A DNA stretch of 64,000 nucleotides from Cladophialophora immunda. Taxonomy: Eukaryota > Ascomycota > Eurotiomycetes > Chaetothyriales > Herpotrichiellaceae. The position numbers and the translations under genes are program-made. Within the stretch, counting starts at the first letter, position 1; each line of letters begins with the position of its first letter. The notes beneath the pieces are model-generated. The model worked only from the letters and a program-made list of their open reading frames with translations, made no database searches and had not been told where the DNA came from. The DNA lies in contig NW_015622547.1 of assembly GCF_000835495.1 (NCBI RefSeq), positions 3,348,001 to 3,412,000 on the forward strand, read 5' to 3'. Of the stretch, positions 58,094-64,000 are shown in pieces.

Positions 58094-60195
58094 TCATGCA
58101 TTAGCAGCATCCTCCAGAACAGCATCGGCTGCCTTCTCACTGATCATATACGTGGGCAGCACGATGTAGAAGCCCGGGATCTTGGGGAAGACACTTGCAT
58201 CAACCACTCTCAGCCCGTCGACGCCCCGAACACGAAATTTCGAATCCAAAACCGCCATCTCGTCATCGTCGCCGCCGATAGGGCACGTGCAGCTAGCATG
58301 ATGTCCCCATGCTTCTTTCTTGATCCAGTCTTTCATCTGGGCTTCGGTGGTGACCTGATTTCCTGGCCACACCTCCTGGAAGGTGCCCTGCAGCGGGATA
58401 TAGTCTTTGAACATCTTGCGCGACAGCTCCATCCCCTCGTAGGTGGCTTGGAGATCCTTTTCATCAGCATCATTGGCAGTGTTCCCAGTGTCGAAATAAT
58501 TGAAATTGATGACGGGTGTGTCACGGGGATCGGTAGAGCGCAGGCCGATAGTACCGGCGTTGTTGCGCGAGTGTGCCTTCAGCACGATCCAGGCCCAATG
58601 GTGAGCATCTTTCAGAGATTCATTGGCATACCCGGGGTGATAGCCCGTGAAGTAGGCGGGGGCACCGGAGATCAAGAGGTCGGGGTCCCCGTCTGCAACG
58701 GACGACTTCTTGACCACGGCAATGGCAATACCGTTCGTTGCATATGTGCCTTTGAGAGACGGACCTGGTAGGTTTTGCCATTGCTCCAAGCATGGGTCAG
58801 GCTCGGTACGAAGGAAGGTACAGTCCTTGGTGATGGCGAAGTCGGTGTTGCTGTTTCCCACAATCGTCGCTTCATACCGGTCTTGCAAGTTAGTCCCGAC
58901 ACCTGGTAAGTCGACGATAACGGGTATGCCGAATTTGGAAAGCTCAGACGCAGGCCCAATGCCCGACAATTTGAGCAATTGTGGCGAGTTAAACGCACCG
59001 CCAGAAATGATCACCTCGCGATTCGCGTTGACGCTACCTGGGGTACCGCCAGCCGCGGTACCTGCACGAGGGTCGGCGCGGTACAGACTCTGTCCTTCCA
59101 GGTAGTCGACACCAATGGCCTTCGGCTTGGGTCCAGACGTGTCAAAGCGGACTTTCGACACTAGTGTGTTGAGCTTGACGTCAAGATGGTACTTGCGCGA
59201 TCCGTCCGCATTGACAGCGTTTGCAGTGTCGAGGATGAAATCGCGAGCGCCATTGCGTTTCTTGTCGACCTCGGTAACTGCAATTGGGACTTGGTAAAGG
59301 CCCTCCTGAGAGTCCCGATTGGGAACGTCGGCATTGATGTCGCGGAGCAAGACTTCCCCCAGTCCTGCCACTGTGCTGAGAACCATCCCGAGAAGTCCCT
59401 TGCCCATTGCTGTTCCAGCTGCAATGATGAGCGACAACAGTTTCTGGTCCTCAACCGCCAATGACAACTCCGTGAGGCTAGTCTCATACCAGCCGTCAAA
59501 CCCATGACCGACGACACTGTTGGGGAGATACCTGCAGCGTTCCATGCGCTCAAAGTATTTCCGCATGTTGCCGGCGCTCCAAGAGCTATCGCCAGTGATT
59601 GATGCGATATTGTTCCAGTCGCTCTCATGGGGGTAAATGGTGATCATCGCGTTATGTGCCGAGCAGCCTCCCAGGGTCCCCGTGCGAGGATACCAGATCC
59701 CCAGGGGAGTTGAGCCAGCGGGTGGGCTGTTCCCGACGTACTCATCTCCGGACGGCGTTTTCCAGACCATCTTGGAGTCCTCTTCTTGGCGTGCAAGATC
59801 CTGATAGTGGTTGACAAAGTAATCCCACCGCATTGGGGTGTATTCAGTGGCCTGGAGCTGCAATGCCGGAACCTGTTGCCAGATTGCGTCTCCTTGATCG
59901 TCGCCAGCTTCAATCAAGAGGACTTTATATCCTGCTATCGCCAGCCTTGATGCCAGTGGACCACCTCCTGGGCCGCTCCCGACCACCACATAGTCGTACG
60001 CAGTAGGGTCCGTGGTATTGCCTCCTTGAATGGACTGTGTGGTATTGTCACGTCTGAAAAATCTATTATGGGAATGTCTATGGGCCGCTGTTCTGCCGGG
60101 TATTAGCCTTATCAAAACGTTACTAAGGGTCGATGTACTTACAGAGCCGACACAGTCGTGCCCAGGACGGTTATGAACGCTAAAATCGTCCTCAT
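58094..60195 (-). CDS. Secreted GMC-family FAD oxidoreductase
   Basis: Exons 60195-60143 and 60092-58094 (intron 50 bp) give 683 aa. The first exon is a signal peptide (MRTILAFITVLGTTVSA). The FAD motif is YVVVGSGPGGGPLASRLAIA at about residue 55, the second GMC signature region is ISGGAFNSPQLLKLSGIGPA, and the catalytic His block is GHHASCTCPIGGDDDEM with FPKIPGFYIVLPTYMISEKA at the end. The family oxidises alcohols (aryl alcohols, glucose, choline) with O2 or dehydrogenates them with other acceptors. The secreted form suggests action on plant-derived alcohols outside the cell. Without splicing, the frame would run from 60241 through the intron with no stop and hide the signal peptide, so the spliced model is preferred. 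Confidence 0.93.
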
Positions 60196-61294
60196 GGCGA
60201 GCAGAGTCAAGCCCACAGGGAACGAGCACGCAAAAACTCAAATGAATGAAAAGGCTTGGGCTACGGCATCCAGCACCAGAGGCGATGGATATCGTTTATA
60301 TCTTGTAGGAGCAGCTGGTGAAAGCCATCCTCTTCTGCCTCGTTGTATCACATCCATCGTGAGGTGGTGGGAAATTGGGATCGTCAATTGGCTCCTCTCC
60401 GAGTTCTTTTAGAGACTTGGTCGAATGGGAGAATGCCAGGTCACCGAAAGCCTCTCGACGTCGAAGTCGGACAAGTGCACAAAGCTAGGTAGAGGCTACC
60501 CACACCTCGAGCGCACCATGTCCCCATTTACGAGAGGATAAACAAGCCCAAGGGTCATAGGCCCAGCAAGCCACTTCGCAATACGGACGGAACCGCTAAA
60601 TGGTGTTCTCTAAACCATATCAGGCCACCAGGGATTCATGACGAGACCCTGCGGAGTCCACATAGGGACGAGATGGGTCACTGGTCACCCAGGACTGGTC
60701 ACCCAGGGTTTCCCTGAATGCGCAATGGGCCAGGCATCGCCCCGGCCGCATTGAGCAGGTTTGGAGCAACAAGGCTGAATGTCTAGCGGCTGAAGGCAGG
60801 GCCCCCGACTCTCGGGCCCAGGCTGGTGGCTGCGTCGATCCACCACGCTTGCCAACCGTTGGCCGATCCCGCTGTGGGTTCCTGGCATCCCTTGCAGCAA
60901 CTAGCGGTTAGCGGCAGAGTCGGTTGTTCCAGGATGCTGGCGAAATAGGGCTTCTCGGGCACCATACGGGGACCTACATGGCTGGTACATCCCCTCTTAC
61001 CACTCTAGTGGGACCTCAGTGGTACAGGGTACCATGGAGTTCGGGACGGCAGGAGTGCAGAATTCAAGAAGTTTCGGTTGGCATGACACCATTTTTCTTG
61101 TAACTGGCTGATCTCAAAGCCGAACGACATTCCTAGGGTTAGGCATTGGACTGCTTGATGTCAGAATACATTGGTCGAAATCTATCATATCCGGTGGCGT
61201 GGCCGATATCCGCTCTATCTTGGAAGGGAGCCTCGCGCTTTTTACAGTAGCCCAAAGTGGTCGCTGCTTGGAAATTCTTGGGTGGCCAACTTCT
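60196..61294. other. Intergenic 1.1 kb with a 14-bp tandem duplication
   Basis: No gene is seen. ACTGGTCACCCAGG occurs twice back to back at 60680-60693 and 60694-60707. Confidence 0.5.
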
Positions 61295-62895
61295 CTAGAA
61301 TGCAGTCCCAGGTGCAGTGCCAACACGGTCTTCCTTCACGCTCTCAAGGTCAACCAAACGCACAAAATCCTGTCCGCCGTCTTTGTCATCCTTCCGCCTG
61401 TCAAACTGTATCCCTGGGGTTCGAGCTCCGCTCCTGCTGCCAGAGAGGCCGCTTGCCTTGCTCTTTCCTTGGACTGTCGAGCCAATGATCTTGGGGAAGT
61501 AGTGTTTGAACAACGAGTACATGGCAGGCATGCAGGCGCAGATGACCCCGACGTCCATCTCAATGCAGGACCAGTACCCGAAGGCTGTGGTGTCCCACGT
61601 GAGGTTTTGGGATGTGGCAAACTGGAAGAGGGTGTCCAATCGCAGGGCGCTGACGACGATGACACTGGGAGAGGGACGAGTTAGAGATTGCGGCTGTGAC
61701 GGGTTCGGATAACATACAATACTCCCACACTTAGCATGAGCATGATTTGTAACTTTTTCTTCCAGTGCAGGTTGAGCTTCATCACAAGCCGCAGCGGCAT
61801 CACGAGGATGACCACGTCCAGAGCAATGTTGATGGCTGCTGCAGCCCATCCTTGGGCGTTGACGTTGTTGCATCTTCCTTCGTGCTCGCCATCCCAGTGC
61901 GTCCATGCTAAAGACACCGGTTGACACTGAAAGGCCGAAACAACGAGAAAGGCGATCATGTAGAGGAGCGTCACGGCCATGGTACCGAAGGCTATCCGTC
62001 GGAAGTTCTTCTCTGGGAAGACTCGAAGGTAAAAGCAGATGATGGCCACCTTCGTCAAAGAAATAATGACGATATAGAGCAGTTCGTCGATGAAATATAC
62101 CTGTTTCCGTCGTCAGACTGTTCTCCGCGGATTGCTGCTCGACTGTCTGCATACCTTGAGAATGAGGGTAATATCGTCAAATGGTACAGTCCAGATATCT
62201 TTGCCATAGCCGTGACTAGCAACTGCAAATCGTCAGCATGAGTTTGATGGGCAATCCGGGTTTTGCAACTTACGGACTACTGACAACGCCGAGAATGCTA
62301 CAAGGAGAATCTGTCACTAGAGTTAGCATTTGGTCCTGGAGCCCACAAACGTGTACCTGGTCGTACCATTGCAATAGTGATGGTGATGTCGTCGTAACCA
62401 ATCTTTGCCGCAGGAACCGTAATTTTGGCAAAGATGCGTACCAGGAAGATCACGAGGGCCACCGCGCCTCCTCCTGCTCCAAACCCAGAGACAAGATTGC
62501 TTCTGTCACGTATGGGAGCACCGCAAGCCGTCATGGACACATTCTTAGTTGCTTTGGAAATGTCAGTGTGCGTGCACTTTGTGGACTCTTTTGGGCCTTT
62601 CGAGCTTACTCAATTGTTCTTTGATCGTACAGTTCATGGCAACGCAGATTGTGATGGTTTCTGCCAACTGCTGGTTCGTGCAAATACATGCTTGGTCCGT
62701 TGCAGAGCAGTCTGACTGAGCAATGCCTGCTAGGGTACAGTCAAGCTGGATTTGTTAGCAATGAGAAGGCGGGGAGGAAGTTTACACACTTACACCACAT
62801 TTTGGGTACAAGGCTGCTGCAGACTCCAGGTCCGCTTCGACAAGAGCAAGCAATGTTGCGGTTATGAGAAACAATAAGGTCGTAAACAGTCTCAT
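61295..62895 (-). CDS. CFEM-domain Pth11-type seven-helix receptor
   Basis: Exons 62895-62794, 62745-62610, 62551-62367, 62310-62274, 62222-62155, 62100-61718 and 61664-61295 give 426 aa. After a signal peptide (RLFTTLLFLITATLLALVEA) the CFEM domain shows eight cysteines (PKCGLDCTLAGIAQSDC...CIC...C...C...TACG). Seven membrane segments follow, including GGGAVALVIFLVRIFAK, YIVIISLTKVAIICFYLRVF, AVTLLYMIAFLVVSAF and INIALDVVILVMPLRLVMKL, the layout of the Magnaporthe Pth11 class. The cytosolic tail is basic and Ser-rich. Such receptors sense surface or host cues. One exon is only 37 bp, so the splice pattern in the middle is the least certain part. Confidence 0.88.
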
Positions 62896-64000
62896 CGTCG
62901 TGAACTTCTCCTCCAAGCACGTCCAACAAAATCCCTTACTTGTGAGAAGATCGATGAGAAGATGGCAGCGGCTGCGACATGATATGGCTCAACGTTAAGG
63001 GCGAAAAATCTGCTAAACCACAAAGGAGTTGCTTCCCTTTCGCCTCGAAGTCTTCAACTATTGCGAACTCTCTGACCAGTCTCCAGCAAGCAGCCTAGTG
63101 CTAGCAGCGTGGTTCTTGGAGCTATCAAGAGCTCGCCAGGGATACATGGGACAATGAAATGGTCGTCGCTGAAGCGGTGGAGAACTGGCCTGACGACGAG
63201 GTGAACTGGCCCACAAACTTGAAAAATTCGAGTATAGAGGAAACGCACAGATACCAAGTGGTGAGAGTATCTGGGGAAGATCAACAGTCGGGACAGAGTA
63301 GTAAAAGATTTGCGTGACCGGGATCGGATGCAAGAGCAATATACTCCGCCCTCGTGGATTCTTCCCCGTTGTTAGACGTTTTCGAGATCTGCAGAATAGA
63401 TGTATCCACCAACGGGGAACTCGCAGCTATGCAATCAAAAGAAAGACTAGAGTGACGTGGACATGGAATTCTATCATATGGGTATACCGGGGGGCTCAAA
63501 AGAAGATGCAGCGTGCTAATGATTTCCTCGACGAGAACGCAGAGATAGACGAGATGAGCACTGGGCTCCCAAAGACACGCTTAATTCTTCGCACCTGGTA
63601 TTCCCTTGCTCAGAAAAATTGGCCCCTCGAGGATCAACCTCGTCGAGAAAATCAATAGAAACCCCCACTTCCAGCCCCTGCCAATCCCGTTAACTTTAGC
63701 TACTCGTGGACTAGGTCTTTTGCCTGCAGCCGCGAGCGACGGGATAATTCCCAGCCTCGCGCGCCGCCTCCTTACCCACTTCCCACATCACGACCAGAGA
63801 CTTGGAACCAGCCAAGCCCAGACAGGATTTGCTTTGCAGGGAGGGTCTAGACAGGTAGATACCGAGTCCCCCATCTGGCCAAGCGTCCTGCTTTCGGTCG
63901 ACTAGCACACTGTCTACCTACAAGTAAGGAGGCGAGAGTCGCAAGCCCACTAGAAAGCACGGCCCACAGTCTCCTGACGAGTCATGGTATTGACTAAGAG
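62896..64000. other. Right end, no gene recognised
   Basis: About 1.1 kb to the window edge: the receptor's promoter and then sequence without a conserved frame. A plus-strand frame at 63314-63658 has no recognisable feature and is not called. Confidence 0.45.

Noticed and set aside
60680..60707. 14-bp tandem ACTGGTCACCCAGG as a binding array
   Set aside because: Just two copies, far from any start codon with supporting motifs; a simple duplication is enough to explain it.
63314..63658. Plus-strand frame of 114 codons near the right edge
   Set aside because: No motif, weak start context and no splice-supported extension.

Overview
The window looks like a Pezizomycotina (Aspergillus/Penicillium-type) filamentous fungus. 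Nearly every gene is split by short introns of about 46-86 bp with GT...AG borders and CTAAC-like branch sites. Fungal-only families dominate: Zn2Cys6 regulators, an RTA1-like protein, a CFEM-domain Pth11-type receptor and HET/HeLo-like relatives. Gene models were spliced by hand; where a complete model is given, the summed exon length is a multiple of three.

Region 1 (1-41.2 kb) reads as a catabolic gene cluster. In order it holds: a TcuA-like FAD dehydrogenase (cut by the window edge), an ACS-family transporter, a DHA-type MFS transporter, a Zn2Cys6 regulator, a phenol-hydroxylase-family FAD monooxygenase, a glyoxalase-I-like protein, a ThDP-dependent 2-keto-acid decarboxylase, two paralogous short-chain dehydrogenases, a small unrecognised protein, a two-domain EthD-like protein, a second DHA-type MFS transporter, a combined C2H2 + Zn2Cys6 regulator, a CocE-type hydrolase, a cytochrome P450 and a quercetinase-like bicupin dioxygenase. 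Together these suggest uptake and stepwise breakdown of a plant polyphenol: cupin ring opening, ester hydrolysis, FAD hydroxylation, side-chain handling. The substrate is inferred, not shown. Three everted CCG-N4-CGG sites lie between the first two genes.

The cluster is broken at 20,087-25,500 by a 5,414-bp Ty1/copia LTR retrotransposon in minus orientation. It has 121-bp LTRs that differ at one base, a perfect 5-bp target duplication (ATGGA), a candidate half-tRNA primer site and a G-tract. It landed inside the last part of the first short-chain dehydrogenase gene; the missing C-terminal codons continue in frame on the far side. The element's Gag-Pol is one continuous frame with no frameshift, yet it carries 26 in-frame TAA/TAG codons and no TGA.

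Region 2 (about 41-47 kb) is gene-poor. It holds a small orphan ORF, a HeLo/SesA-like N-terminal-domain protein and a truncated HET-domain fragment. Region 3 (47-63 kb) is mostly conserved background: an RS-extended Hub1 ubiquitin-like protein, PRPP synthetase, a Zn2Cys6 regulator, an RTA1-like membrane protein, a hypothetical protein, V-ATPase subunit d, a secreted GMC oxidoreductase and a CFEM-GPCR. No rRNA, tRNA or CRISPR was recognised.
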